From contig JAEKNX010000002.1 of NCBI GenBank assembly GCA_016839055.1, positions 310,001 to 374,000 on the forward strand: a stretch of 64,000 nt of DNA, read 5' to 3'. This document shows positions 52,279 through 62,555 of this stretch, piece after piece; the first letter of the stretch is position 1, and each line of letters begins with the position of its first letter. Origin of the DNA: Spirochaetales bacterium. Lineage in GTDB: Bacteria; Spirochaetota; Spirochaetia; UBA9216. The notes beneath the pieces are model-generated. The model ran no database searches. It was not told the origin of the DNA and worked only from the letters and a program-made list of their open reading frames with translations. The translations under genes were made by a program, and so were the position numbers.

Positions 52279-53232
52279 ATGAAGAAAAACATATTTTTCC
52301 TAATAATTGCTGCAGTTCTAACTGTAGGTTCGGTTAATGTTTTTGCAGCCGGACAGCAGGACGATACAGATGGTCAGCTCAAGATTGTTTATTCACAGAT
52401 TGATCTTGTGAATCCGTTCTTTATTTCAAGGCTTGAAGGAGCTAAGGCAAAGGCTGCTGAACTAGGAATTAAGCTGATTGTCGATGATGCGCAGTGTAAT
52501 GTCGCTAAGCAGGTCTCATCGATGGAAAACTACATTTCACAGGGCGTTGACGGAATAATCATAATTACTGTTGATACTGCTGCCATGACTGATATAGTTG
52601 AGCAGGCTAAGGCCGCAGGAATCCCCGTAATATCTGTAATAACCCTCGTTGAAGGTTCTTCCGCTAAATGTATTCTCGATGAATATGACTTTGGTTACCA
52701 GGCCGGTCTAAATGCCGGTGAATGGGTTGCCGAAGAGCTCGGTGGAAAAGCTGACTGTGCAATTCTGGGATATCCTGATATGCCGCAGAATAAGTATAGA
52801 ATAGACGGAATGAGAGACGGTCTCCTGTCGCTTGCTCCAAATGCTAATATTGTTTCAGACAATCAGTCGGCAAACAATACTGAAAACGGCATGAAGTGTA
52901 CAGAGATTCTTCTTCAGGCAAATCAGAACCTTGAGGTTATTATATGTCATTCGGATGCAGTTGCCCTCGGAGCTTTTGAAGCTGTAGTAGGCGCTGGCCG
53001 TGAGAGCGATAGGTTTTTTATCGGCGGAATTGATGCAACTCCTCCGGGACTCGACAAGATGAAAGAGGGTGGAATCTTCAGAGCAAGTGTAGATATGATG
53101 CCCTATGCTGAGGCTGCACACGACATTGAGATGATGGTTCAGCTTATCAACGGTGAAGAGGTCGAAGATCACAACATCGGTTTCGAGCGGGTAACCTGGA
53201 AAAATCTGGACGAATATCTTTCATCCAAATAG
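52279..53232 (+). CDS. Periplasmic sugar-binding protein of the second ABC system
   Basis: 317 residues, Peripla_BP_4 (RbsB/inositol-binding-like). Cleavable signal (KKNIFFLIIAAVLTVGSVNVFA), VYSQIDLVNPFFISRLEGAK near residue 36, GVDGIIIITVD near 88, DYDFG... EYDFGYQAGLNAGEWVAEEL near 138, NKYRIDGMRDGL near 172. Start set at 52279 with GTGGAGG 8 bp upstream; a longer frame at 52249 contains that site. First gene of a binding protein-ATPase-permease operon with no linked catabolic gene. Confidence 0.92.
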   Translation: MKKNIFFLIIAAVLTVGSVNVFAAGQQDDTDGQLKIVYSQIDLVNPFFISRLEGAKAKAAELGIKLIVDDAQCNVAKQVSSMENYISQGVDGIIIITVDTAAMTDIVEQAKAAGIPVISVITLVEGSSAKCILDEYDFGYQAGLNAGEWVAEELGGKADCAILGYPDMPQNKYRIDGMRDGLLSLAPNANIVSDNQSANNTENGMKCTEILLQANQNLEVIICHSDAVALGAFEAVVGAGRESDRFFIGGIDATPPGLDKMKEGGIFRASVDMMPYAEAAHDIEMMVQLINGEEVEDHNIGFERVTWKNLDEYLSSK

Positions 53233-53255
53233 AACCATTTTTTTATCATCCTTAT

Positions 53256-53277
53256 AGCCGCCGCAGTTTCGGCGGCT
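53256..53277 (+). promoter_or_regulatory. First intercistronic hairpin of the second ABC operon
   Basis: AGCCGCC, loop GCAGTTTC, AGGCGGCT-type arm GGCGGCT: a 7-bp GC-rich stem 23 bp after the binding-protein gene, followed by TCTAT rather than a T-run. Likely mRNA 3' protection or partial termination. Confidence 0.6.
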
Positions 53278-53289
53278 TCTATACATAGA

Positions 53290-53339
53290 GGCTATTTCAT
53301 TAATTCTGGAGTAAATAATCCGGGCTTTTTGAAATAGCC
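53290..53339 (+). promoter_or_regulatory. Second intercistronic hairpin of the second ABC operon
   Basis: GGCTATTTCA (53290-53299) and TGAAATAGCC (53330-53339) are a perfect 10-bp inverted repeat with a 30-nt loop, ending just before AAAGGAG of the ATPase gene. Confidence 0.55.
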
Positions 53340-53358
53340 GTCTTTAAAGGAGTTCATT

Positions 53359-54849
53359 TTGGCTGAAAACATAATTCTTGAGACAAGGAATATCAGCAAG
53401 GGCTTTCCTGGGGTCCAGGCACTTGATAATGTCGGATTTAATCTCCGTAAGGGCGAAGTCCATGCCCTGATAGGTGAGAACGGGGCAGGAAAGTCAACTT
53501 TTATAAAAATATTAACCGGTGCGTATCAGCCCGACAGCGGTGAGATTATTCTAAATGGAGAGCATTTGTCTCATCTGAATCCGCATCAGGCAATGGGATG
53601 CGGAATTTCGGCAATTTACCAGGAATTTAATCTGGTGCCTTATCTGAGTGTTGCCGAGAATATTTATTTCGGAAGAGAATTTACAAAAACATGTTTTCTC
53701 GATATGGATAAGATGAATGATTCAGCTTCCGGAATATTTGATGAGATGGGTGTCGATATAAATCCGAAGACCCGTGTATCTGAGCTCAGTGTCGCTTATA
53801 AGCAGCTGGTGGAAATTGGAAAGGCGGTCAGTCAGAACTCACGTATTTTAATTCTCGATGAGCCGACTGCCGCTCTGACGAACAATGAAACTGAAAATTT
53901 ATTTAAACTCATAAAGAAACTGCAGTCTGAAGGTGTTTCAATAATCTATATTTCACATCGTCTTGAAGAGCTTCAGGAAATAGCCGATAGAATTACGGTT
54001 TTTCGAGATGGAGCCTATATTGATACAGTTGCTATCGGGGATACTGACAGGGCGGGCCTTATAAGCCTGATGGTAGGCCGCAAGCTCGGCGTAGATTTTC
54101 CAAAGCCGGTGAAATCAAGTGATGAGACGATTCTGGAAGTGAAAAATCTGAGTACCGAAGGTTTTCTGAAAAATATCAATTTCAAATTGAATAAGGGAGA
54201 GATTCTTGGTTTTGGCGGGCTTGTCGGGGCTGGGCGCACCGAGGTGGCAAGGGCTATATTCGGTCTTGATGCAATTGTAAAAGGAGAAATCTTCATACAT
54301 GGAAAGAAGGTTTTCAATAAAAATCCGGCTGCCGCCATTGCGAACGGAATTGGGTTAATCCCCGAAGACAGGAAGGACCAGGGAGTTCTTCTCAATTTAT
54401 CAATCAGAGAAAACATTGGATTTACCTTCATCGACAGGATTACCGACTGGATAATCGTAAACCGAAAGAAGGAAAAGAAGCTTGTTGATGAATTTCAGAA
54501 AAAGCTGTCTATCAAATGTTCATCAACCGAGCAGCTGGTTTCAAACTTGAGCGGAGGAAATCAGCAGAAGGTAGTTCTTGCTAAATGGCTGGCGGGAGAC
54601 TGTGAGGTTCTTATCTTTGATGAGCCCACCCGCGGCATAGATGTCGGCGCTAAACAGGAAATTTACAGCCTGATAAGAGAGCTTGCTGAATCAGGAAAGG
54701 GAATAATATTTATCTCGTCGGAGATGCCCGAGCTTATTGGAATGTCCGAGAGGATAATCGTAATGCATGAGGGTGGTATTGAAGGCGAATTGGCTGCCGG
54801 AGAGGTCAGTCAGGAAAAGATTCTTGATCTGGCTTCGGGTATTAACTAA
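53359..54849 (+). CDS. Sugar ABC transporter ATPase (RbsA-like), second system
   Basis: 496 residues. Domain 1: GENGAGKSTFIKILTGA near residue 36, ELSVAYKQLVEIGKAV near 143, LDEPTAALTNNE near 168. Domain 2: GLVGAGRTEVARAIFG near 286, GLIPEDRKDQGVL near 331, LSGGNQQKVVLAKWLAG near 395, FDEPTRGIDVGAKQEIY near 420. All standard for the family. TTG start with AAAGGAG upstream. Confidence 0.94.
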   Translation: MAENIILETRNISKGFPGVQALDNVGFNLRKGEVHALIGENGAGKSTFIKILTGAYQPDSGEIILNGEHLSHLNPHQAMGCGISAIYQEFNLVPYLSVAENIYFGREFTKTCFLDMDKMNDSASGIFDEMGVDINPKTRVSELSVAYKQLVEIGKAVSQNSRILILDEPTAALTNNETENLFKLIKKLQSEGVSIIYISHRLEELQEIADRITVFRDGAYIDTVAIGDTDRAGLISLMVGRKLGVDFPKPVKSSDETILEVKNLSTEGFLKNINFKLNKGEILGFGGLVGAGRTEVARAIFGLDAIVKGEIFIHGKKVFNKNPAAAIANGIGLIPEDRKDQGVLLNLSIRENIGFTFIDRITDWIIVNRKKEKKLVDEFQKKLSIKCSSTEQLVSNLSGGNQQKVVLAKWLAGDCEVLIFDEPTRGIDVGAKQEIYSLIRELAESGKGIIFISSEMPELIGMSERIIVMHEGGIEGELAAGEVSQEKILDLASGIN

Positions 54850-54864
54850 CTTAAGGAGGATAAT

Positions 54865-55833
54865 GTGCCTAAAGGTTTTAATTTGTTAAAATCAATCCGC
54901 AAACACGGAATATTCTATGTATGCGTAGTCGTTTTTATATTTTTCGCAATAGCATCTGATGCTTTCTTGTCAAAGAACAATCTGATGAATGTTGCAAGAC
55001 AGGTTTCAATGCTTGGAATAACAGCGGTTGGAATGACTTGTGTAATCCTGACATCGGGGATAGATCTGACGGTAGGTTCTGTTTTAGGACTTTCGGGAAC
55101 GGTCTGTGCTAAACTGATGGTGGAAGCCGGAATGTATCCGGCTCTTGCGGTGGTTGTCGCACTCATAGTTGCCTGCCTCTGCGGCGCGCTCAGCGCGTTT
55201 CTCATAACTTCAGTGCGGATTCCGCCGCTGATTGCGACTCTCGGTTTAATGGGGACACTTCGCGGGGTTATTTACATACTCTGCGGCGGTCTGCCCGTTT
55301 ACGGTTTTACTAAGGCCTTCAAGGTTATAGGTCAGGGCTATATCGGAATTATCCCGGTACCGGTTATCATAATGGTAGTGATATTCATCATCGGTCATCT
55401 ATTTCTCAACCGGTCGAAATACGGACGTTATATTTACGGACTCGGTGGAAACGAAGAGGCGGCAAGACTTTCAGGGGTGAGTGTTCGCGGAATGAAGTAC
55501 GTTACCTATATGTTTTCATCATTCTGCGCGGGCATAGCAGGCATTGTTATGCTTTCCAGGCTTTACAGCGCGCAGCCGACAACCGGAGCGGGCTTTGAGA
55601 TGAACGTTATTACCGCAGTAGTGCTTGGAGGAATAAGCATTGCAGGTGGTGAGGGTAAACTCAGCGGAGTAGTAGCCGGTGTTATAATAATAGGTATTCT
55701 TACAAACGGCATGATTCTCCTTAATATTGACTCATACTGGCAGATGGTTGTTCAGGGTCTTGTACTGCTCATGGCCGTCGGCGTCGATCAGTTGGGCAAG
55801 GCAATGCTGCATAAGTCAAGAAAAGCCGCCTGA
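54865..55833 (+). CDS. Sugar ABC transporter permease (RbsC-like), second system
   Basis: 322 residues, about ten hydrophobic helices. ILTSGIDLTVGSVLGLSG near residue 62, PPLIATLGLMGTLRG near 118, GGNEEAARLSGVSVRGMKY near 193, AVVLGGISIAGGEGKLSGV near 250. GTG start with AAGGAGG upstream. Last gene of the operon. Confidence 0.94.
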   Translation: MPKGFNLLKSIRKHGIFYVCVVVFIFFAIASDAFLSKNNLMNVARQVSMLGITAVGMTCVILTSGIDLTVGSVLGLSGTVCAKLMVEAGMYPALAVVVALIVACLCGALSAFLITSVRIPPLIATLGLMGTLRGVIYILCGGLPVYGFTKAFKVIGQGYIGIIPVPVIIMVVIFIIGHLFLNRSKYGRYIYGLGGNEEAARLSGVSVRGMKYVTYMFSSFCAGIAGIVMLSRLYSAQPTTGAGFEMNVITAVVLGGISIAGGEGKLSGVVAGVIIIGILTNGMILLNIDSYWQMVVQGLVLLMAVGVDQLGKAMLHKSRKAA

Positions 55834-55854
55834 AAACACCTAAATATTCGAGAG

Positions 55855-55882
55855 AGCTGGAAATCCCGCGGGGTTTCCAGCT
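55855..55882 (+). terminator. Hairpin terminator after the second ABC operon
   Basis: AGCTGGAAATCCC and GGGGTTTCCAGCT form a long GC-rich stem (about 12 bp, tight loop) 21 bp after the permease stop. The following T-run is weak (TTATAT). Confidence 0.6.
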
Positions 55883-55913
55883 TATATCCCCTTCTTTAGA
55901 GCCTATAATTGGT

Positions 55914-55941
55914 TTGATTTTCTCATTAATTGTAATATAAT
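55914..55941 (+). promoter_or_regulatory. Promoter of the REC-PAS-PocR kinase gene
   Basis: TTGATT, 16-bp spacer, TATAAT, about 50 bp before the ATG. Confidence 0.55.
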
Positions 55942-55991
55942 GAATTTAGATCGATGTTATATAGTATAGAGATTTAATAATTGAGGCCCAA

Positions 55992-57992
55992 ATGCAGGAT
56001 GACAGCCGGAAAAAAATACTACTGGTCGAAGACGAGGTACTGATTTCCCTGAATGAAACAATGACGCTTGAGAAGGACGGGTATGATGTCGTTACAGCTG
56101 TCAGCGGAGAGGAGGCAGTCTCCATAATAAAATCCGGGACCCCTGTTGATCTTGTATTAATGGACATAAACCTCGGCAGCGGTATTAGCGGGACAACCGC
56201 TGCTGAAATAATCCTCGAGGAAGCCGACATACCACTGATTTTCATGTCATCCTATACCGAGAAACAAGTTGTCAGCAAGACCGAAGGGATAACATCATAC
56301 GGCTACATCGTCAAGAACACCGGAGAAACGGTCATGTTGACATCAATCAGGATGGCCTTTAAATTATACAACGCTAAGAAATTCGAAACAGGCATGTGGA
56401 AGGCAACAAGTGTCTGGGAAAAAACAATTGATTCAATCAGCGACAGTATTCTGCTAATTGACTGTGATAGCCGTATTGTTAAGTACAACAAAGCCTTCAG
56501 TGATTTTATAGGCTCTGGTGATGCCGAACTTTCCGGTCGGAAATGTATGGAGCTTGTTCATGGTCTATCCTCTGAGTATCCTGATTGTCCGTTTGGGAGG
56601 ATGAAGAACTCTCTTAAGCGTGAACGCCTTGAGATGGAGATTAATGGTATTATATGTGAGGTTATCGTCGATCCGATTTTTGATGATAAAGGAAGGCTTA
56701 ACGGGGCGGTACATATTATATCGGATATCTCGGTGCGAAAGTTTGTGGAGGACGAACTCAAGCAAAAAATCCAATACCTGACTCATCCGGAAGTCGACGG
56801 GAACGATCTGACCTTTTTGGAGCTTTTTGACATAAAGCAGATTCAGAAACTTCAGGATGATTTTGCCTCGGCACATGGAATTGCCTCAATGATTACTTAC
56901 CCCGATGGAACTCCGATAACAAGGGTAACTAATTTCTCCCGGTTCTGTTTTATAGTCCGTTCAACTAAGCAGGGGCTCAAAAACTGCCTGATATCAGATT
57001 CAGAACTCAGCATCCTCTCTGAAAGCGGGCCCAGGGTGCAGAAATGCCTGAGCTGCGGTTTGTTGGACGCTGGAGCGGGAATAACGGTAGAGGGAAAGCA
57101 TATAGCCAGCTGGTTTATCGGACAGGTCAGAGACGAATCAATAACTGAAGATGATATCAGAGAGAAAATCAGAAAGATTGGTGCAGATGAAGAGGCGGCG
57201 GTTGAGGCTTTTTATGAACTTCCTGTAATACCCGAGGAGAAGTTTGAAGCGCTTGTGGGCCTTCTTCATACTATGGCCGGAATGCTTTCTGAGAGCGCCT
57301 ACCGAAATTTCCTGCAGGCCCGGATGATTTCCCGCATATCGGAGAGTGAAAATAAGATTAAACAGCTGCTTGCGGAGAAAAGTCTTCTGCTTAAGGAAGT
57401 TTATCACAGGGTTAAGAACAATATTTCTTCCCTGGGGGCTCTTCTGTCGATGCAGCTTGAGTTTGCAAAGGAGCCTGAGGCAATAGCGGCAATAAAGGAC
57501 GCTGTCGCTAGGATAAACAGCAGCAAGATAATCTATGAGAAGCTGCTTAATACTGAAGGCTATGATGCTCTTCCAGTTAGGCCGTTTGTTATGGATCTTT
57601 ATAATGAAATAAGCCGTATGTATGATAGGAAATCAAAGACGAAGGCCTCGATTTGTATAGATGAAATTGTTCTGGACGCCGAACTGCTTTTCCCGCTCGG
57701 CATTATGATAAATGAACTGCTGACAAATATGTTTAAGCACGCATTTGACGGAATGAATGACGCCGAGATAATAATCAATATTCTGAAGAACGATGATTAT
57801 ATTGATATTGAATTAATGGATAACGGATCGGGGATGCCTGATAATGTCGCAATCGAAAGTGTCGGAAGTTACGGTCTCAAGCTGGTGAAGATGCTGGCAG
57901 CTCAGATTGGTTCGGACTTGAGCATCGACAACAGGATAGGCGGCTCCGGCGGAACAGCCTGTAGATTTAAAATAATGACCTTCGCGAGGTAG
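55992..57992 (+). CDS. Hybrid histidine kinase with REC, PAS and PocR domains
   Basis: 666 residues. Receiver domain at about 8-125 (LLVEDE, phosphoacceptor in LVLMDINLGSG, MSSYT, IVKNTGE), PAS at about 140-255, PocR ligand-binding domain at about 265-445 with conserved Cys (CLSCGLLDAGAGI), then HisKA_2 with phospho-His in EVYHRVKNNISSLG near 472 and HATPase with NELLTNMFKHAF, DNGSGMP and GSYGLKLVKML. No membrane helix, so cytoplasmic. PocR domains sense hydrocarbon derivatives such as propanediol. The N-terminal receiver suggests it is itself the target of another kinase. No response regulator gene is adjacent. Confidence 0.9.
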   Translation: MQDDSRKKILLVEDEVLISLNETMTLEKDGYDVVTAVSGEEAVSIIKSGTPVDLVLMDINLGSGISGTTAAEIILEEADIPLIFMSSYTEKQVVSKTEGITSYGYIVKNTGETVMLTSIRMAFKLYNAKKFETGMWKATSVWEKTIDSISDSILLIDCDSRIVKYNKAFSDFIGSGDAELSGRKCMELVHGLSSEYPDCPFGRMKNSLKRERLEMEINGIICEVIVDPIFDDKGRLNGAVHIISDISVRKFVEDELKQKIQYLTHPEVDGNDLTFLELFDIKQIQKLQDDFASAHGIASMITYPDGTPITRVTNFSRFCFIVRSTKQGLKNCLISDSELSILSESGPRVQKCLSCGLLDAGAGITVEGKHIASWFIGQVRDESITEDDIREKIRKIGADEEAAVEAFYELPVIPEEKFEALVGLLHTMAGMLSESAYRNFLQARMISRISESENKIKQLLAEKSLLLKEVYHRVKNNISSLGALLSMQLEFAKEPEAIAAIKDAVARINSSKIIYEKLLNTEGYDALPVRPFVMDLYNEISRMYDRKSKTKASICIDEIVLDAELLFPLGIMINELLTNMFKHAFDGMNDAEIIINILKNDDYIDIELMDNGSGMPDNVAIESVGSYGLKLVKMLAAQIGSDLSIDNRIGGSGGTACRFKIMTFAR

Positions 57993-58011
57993 GTCGATTT
58001 GGAATAGTGTC

Positions 58012-58040
58012 TTGAAATTAATACCTTTTTCAGTTATCCT
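58012..58040 (+). promoter_or_regulatory. Promoter of the ABC-F gene, leaderless geometry
   Basis: TTGAAA, 17-bp spacer, TATCCT; the ATG begins 6 nt after the -10 box with no Shine-Dalgarno. Confidence 0.55.
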
Positions 58041-58046
58041 CAGGCC

Positions 58047-59681
58047 ATGTTAACAATAAGCGATATAACCCTCTCATTCGGGGAAAGAGTACTTTTTAAA
58101 GACGTAAATATCAAGTTTCTTCCGGGAAACTGTTATGGTATAATTGGGGCCAACGGATCCGGCAAATCAACCTTTCTGAAGGTTCTTTCCGGCGAACTTG
58201 AGCAGGATAAGGGAGAGATAATTAAGACTCCCGGTGAAAGAATGGCAGTCCTCCGACAGGATCAGTTCGCATTCGATGAGTTTTCCGTAATTAATACAGT
58301 TATTATGGGTTATGAAGAACTCTATAAAATAATGGTTGAAAAAGACGCCCTATATGAAAAAGAGGACTTCAGCGAAGCAGATGGCCTCCGGGCCGCTGAG
58401 CTTGAAGGCGATTTTGCTGAGATGAACGGCTGGGAAGCAGAGCCCGAGGCGGCAACCCTGCTTAGTCAGCTTGGTGTAACCGAAGATCTTCATGAAAAGA
58501 AGATGAAGGACATCGAAGGAGCTCTCAAGGTCCGTGTTCTTCTTGCCCAGGCTCTGTTTGGAAATCCTGATATCCTTCTTCTTGATGAGCCCACTAATAA
58601 CCTCGACCTCGAGTCGATTACATGGCTTGAAGACTTCCTTTATAAATTTGACAATACCGTCATAGTTGTTTCTCATGACAGGCATTTTCTAAACAAGGTC
58701 TGTACCCACATTGCCGATGTCGATTTTGCAATGATAAAACTCTTTGTTGGAAATTACGACTTCTGGTATTTTGCCAGTCAGCTTGCAACGAAGCAGATGA
58801 AGGATGACAAGAAGAGGAAAGAAGACAAGGTTGCCGAACTTAAAGAGTTTATCCAGCGGTTCAGTTCCAATGCCTCAAAGGCAAAGCAGGCAACAAGCCG
58901 TAAGAAGCTGATCGATAAACTTACGATTGATGATATCAAGCCGTCATCGAGGAAATTTCCTTACGTTGATTTTAAACCCGACCGTGAACCGGGAAATAAT
59001 GTTCTTACAATTGAAAATCTCAATAAAACTATTGACGATGAACCCATACTGAAAGATTTTTCTCTTACAGTCAACAAGGGTGATAAAATTGCATTTGTCG
59101 GTCCTATGCACTCAGCAAAAACCGCCCTCTATGATATCCTTTCAGGAGTTACTAAAGCTGATTCGGGAACCTTTGAATGGGGCGTTACAATTAAACATGG
59201 TTATTTCCCGAAAGATAATACTGAGTTTTTCGAGCAGGATGTGAATATTGTAGAGTGGCTTCAGCAGTATACAGTTGATGCAGATGAAGCATTTGTCAGA
59301 GGATTTCTCGGAAGAATGCTTTTCAGCGGAGAGGAAGCTCTTAAGAAAGTAAGTGTCCTCTCAGGTGGAGAGAAGGTTAGATGTATGCTTTCAAAGACAA
59401 TGCTCTCAGGTTCCAACGCGCTGATCTTCGATGAGCCTACAAACCACCTAGACCTTGAGTCAATAACAGCCCTCAATAACGGGCTTATCAAGTTCCCGGG
59501 TGTAATTCTGTTTAACTCACATGACCACCAGTTTGTACATACTTCGGCAAATAGAATTATAGAGTTTGCCCCTGAAGGTATAATTGACAGCAGGATGCCC
59601 TTTGATGATTATCTCATTAATGAAGACATCAGGGCGCTTCGTGACAGTCTGTGGCATGGCCATCATGACTTGTCGATCTGA
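58047..59681 (+). CDS. ABC-F family ATPase (YbiT-like)
   Basis: 544 residues, two ABC domains and no membrane segment. Domain 1: GANGSGKST near residue 35, an altered signature (DIEGALKVRVLLAQAL, as in YbiT) near 155 and LLDEPTNNLDLES near 178. The linker with many Lys (about 240-300) is the P-site tRNA interaction motif region. Domain 2: Walker A reads GPMHSAKT near 352 instead of GxxGxGKT, with LSGGEKVRCMLSKTML near 438 and FDEPTNHLDLES near 460. Such proteins act on ribosomes, often as translation factors or for antibiotic protection. Its stop overlaps the next gene. Confidence 0.9.
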   Translation: MLTISDITLSFGERVLFKDVNIKFLPGNCYGIIGANGSGKSTFLKVLSGELEQDKGEIIKTPGERMAVLRQDQFAFDEFSVINTVIMGYEELYKIMVEKDALYEKEDFSEADGLRAAELEGDFAEMNGWEAEPEAATLLSQLGVTEDLHEKKMKDIEGALKVRVLLAQALFGNPDILLLDEPTNNLDLESITWLEDFLYKFDNTVIVVSHDRHFLNKVCTHIADVDFAMIKLFVGNYDFWYFASQLATKQMKDDKKRKEDKVAELKEFIQRFSSNASKAKQATSRKKLIDKLTIDDIKPSSRKFPYVDFKPDREPGNNVLTIENLNKTIDDEPILKDFSLTVNKGDKIAFVGPMHSAKTALYDILSGVTKADSGTFEWGVTIKHGYFPKDNTEFFEQDVNIVEWLQQYTVDADEAFVRGFLGRMLFSGEEALKKVSVLSGGEKVRCMLSKTMLSGSNALIFDEPTNHLDLESITALNNGLIKFPGVILFNSHDHQFVHTSANRIIEFAPEGIIDSRMPFDDYLINEDIRALRDSLWHGHHDLSI

Positions 59682-60310
59682 TGCTCTACTATCTCGATAT
59701 TTTTGGTACGGTGATTTTTGCAATCACCGGAACCTTTAAGGCGATTCGGTATGAACTCGATATTCTCGGGGTCTGTACCCTCGCCGTGATGACTGGGGTG
59801 GGGGGCGGAATCTTCCGCGACCTCCTTCTCGGCGACTCTCCGCCCGCGGCCTTCAGAGATGAAACTTACTTTTTAGCCTGCATTGCCGCCGGCCTTATGA
59901 CCGCCGTTCTGGCATCGAAGATTGCCCGCGTCTGGAAGCTTGTTAAAATTTTCGATGCTGTCGGTCTTGGTGTTTTTACCGCGATAGGAGCGGCTAAGGG
60001 GATGGACTTCGGTCTCGGCTTTGTGGGAATTCTTCTTACCGGGGCAATAACCGCTACAGGGGGCGGAATGATCCGTGACATCCTGGTTCGTGAAATCCCT
60101 TCGGTAATCAGCCGTGATTTTTATGCTACCGCTTCCTTTCTCGGTGCGGCTTCCCTGATAATAGCCTCCTACGCGGGAGCCGACCGAGGGACGCAGATTG
60201 CCGCCGCCGTAATTGTTACCACTCTCATCCGGCTTATAGCAATGAAGACCAGTCTTTCTCTTCCAAAAGTCCGCCGGATTCCCGGTTTTAAGGGCAGCTC
60301 TTCCGAATAG
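59681..60310 (+). CDS. TRIC-type cation channel family protein (YicG/UPF0126)
   Basis: 209 residues, seven hydrophobic helices arranged as two inverted UPF0126 repeats: FGTVIFAITGTFKAIRYELD with GVGGGIFRDLLLGD near residue 40, and VFTAIGAAKGMDFG with ATGGGMIRDILVREIP near 126. Inner-membrane trimeric cation channel by family. ATG shares a base with the ABC-F stop. Followed by an 87-bp gap that holds the nifS promoter. Confidence 0.9.
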   Translation: MLYYLDIFGTVIFAITGTFKAIRYELDILGVCTLAVMTGVGGGIFRDLLLGDSPPAAFRDETYFLACIAAGLMTAVLASKIARVWKLVKIFDAVGLGVFTAIGAAKGMDFGLGFVGILLTGAITATGGGMIRDILVREIPSVISRDFYATASFLGAASLIIASYAGADRGTQIAAAVIVTTLIRLIAMKTSLSLPKVRRIPGFKGSSSE

Positions 60311-60360
60311 TAAAGTCGGCCTCTTCCGCATTGTAATTGTTTCTACACCTCATATTACGC

Positions 60361-61576
<1,216 letters not shown>

Positions 61577-61589
61577 ATATGGAGATAAT

Positions 61590-62555
61590 ATGGCCAAGAA
61601 TGATTTAATAGGCGGCGCCCTTTGGGAGAAGTATTCAGATAAAGTAAGTAAAAGAATGAATAATCCGAAGTATATGGGCGAAATTTCCGAAGAAGAGGCT
61701 TCAGCAAAGGGTGCGAAACTCGTTGTTGCCGACTTCGGTGCTGATTCCTGTGGGGATGCGGTAAGACTTTACTGGATGGTAGATCCCGCAACTGATAAAA
61801 TACTCGATGCCAAGTACAAGAGTTTCGGCTGCGGTACTGCTATTGCATCGAGTGATGTTACCGCCGAACTCTGCATCGGTAAAACCGTCGATGAGGCTGT
61901 GAAGATTACTAATCTTGATGTCGAGTTTGCGCTGCGTGACACGCCTGATACTCCGGCCGTTCCGCCTCAGAAAATGCATTGTTCGGTAATGGCATATGAC
62001 GTTATCAAGAAGGCTGCTTCAATTTACAAGAATGTCGACATGTCTGTCTTCGAGGATGAAGAAATTGTCTGTGAATGTGCCAGGGTATCGCTCAGCACAA
62101 TCAAGGAAGTAATCAAACTCAATGATCTGAAGACTGTTGAGGAAATAACCCAGTACACCAAGGCCGGAGCCTTCTGTAAATCCTGTATTAAGCCCGGCGG
62201 ACATGAAGAGAGGAAATTCTATCTTGAAGACATCCTCAGGGATACCAGAGCTGAGATGGAGCGAGAGAGGCTCAATTCCGGTCCGGACGATAAGGCCTTT
62301 GGCGAACTAACTCTCATTCAAAAACATAAGAAAGTAGAACAGGTAATCGAGGAATCAATTCTTCCAATTCTCAATGCCGACGGCGGAAGCGTGGAAGTAG
62401 TGGACATGAAAGAAGTTGATGACTATACCGATGTATATATTCGTTACAAGGGAGCCTGTGCGGGCTGTGCTTCAAGCAGGACAGGAACTTATGAGGTTAT
62501 AAGCGACACGCTCCGAAAGAAGGCGGACGCCTCAATTAGGGTTCATATCCTTTAG
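61590..62555 (+). CDS. nifU: Fe-S cluster assembly scaffold NifU (three-domain)
   Basis: 321 residues. N-terminal IscU-like domain with cluster ligands (DSCGDAVRLYW, FGCGTAIASSD, MHCSVMAYD), a central [2Fe-2S] BFD-like domain (CECARVS near 152 and CKSCIKPGGH near 188), and a C-terminal Nfu domain with GACAGCASS near 292. This full-length form is typical of NifU in nitrogen fixers, epsilonproteobacteria and spirochaetes; no nif structural genes are in view, so general Fe-S assembly is the likely role. The stop directly abuts cysK. Confidence 0.94.
   Translation: MAKNDLIGGALWEKYSDKVSKRMNNPKYMGEISEEEASAKGAKLVVADFGADSCGDAVRLYWMVDPATDKILDAKYKSFGCGTAIASSDVTAELCIGKTVDEAVKITNLDVEFALRDTPDTPAVPPQKMHCSVMAYDVIKKAASIYKNVDMSVFEDEEIVCECARVSLSTIKEVIKLNDLKTVEEITQYTKAGAFCKSCIKPGGHEERKFYLEDILRDTRAEMERERLNSGPDDKAFGELTLIQKHKKVEQVIEESILPILNADGGSVEVVDMKEVDDYTDVYIRYKGACAGCASSRTGTYEVISDTLRKKADASIRVHIL

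Noticed and set aside
42084-55833. The two ribose-type transporters as a recent duplication
   Set aside because: ATPases, permeases and binding proteins differ throughout, and the regions differ in base composition, so they were acquired separately.
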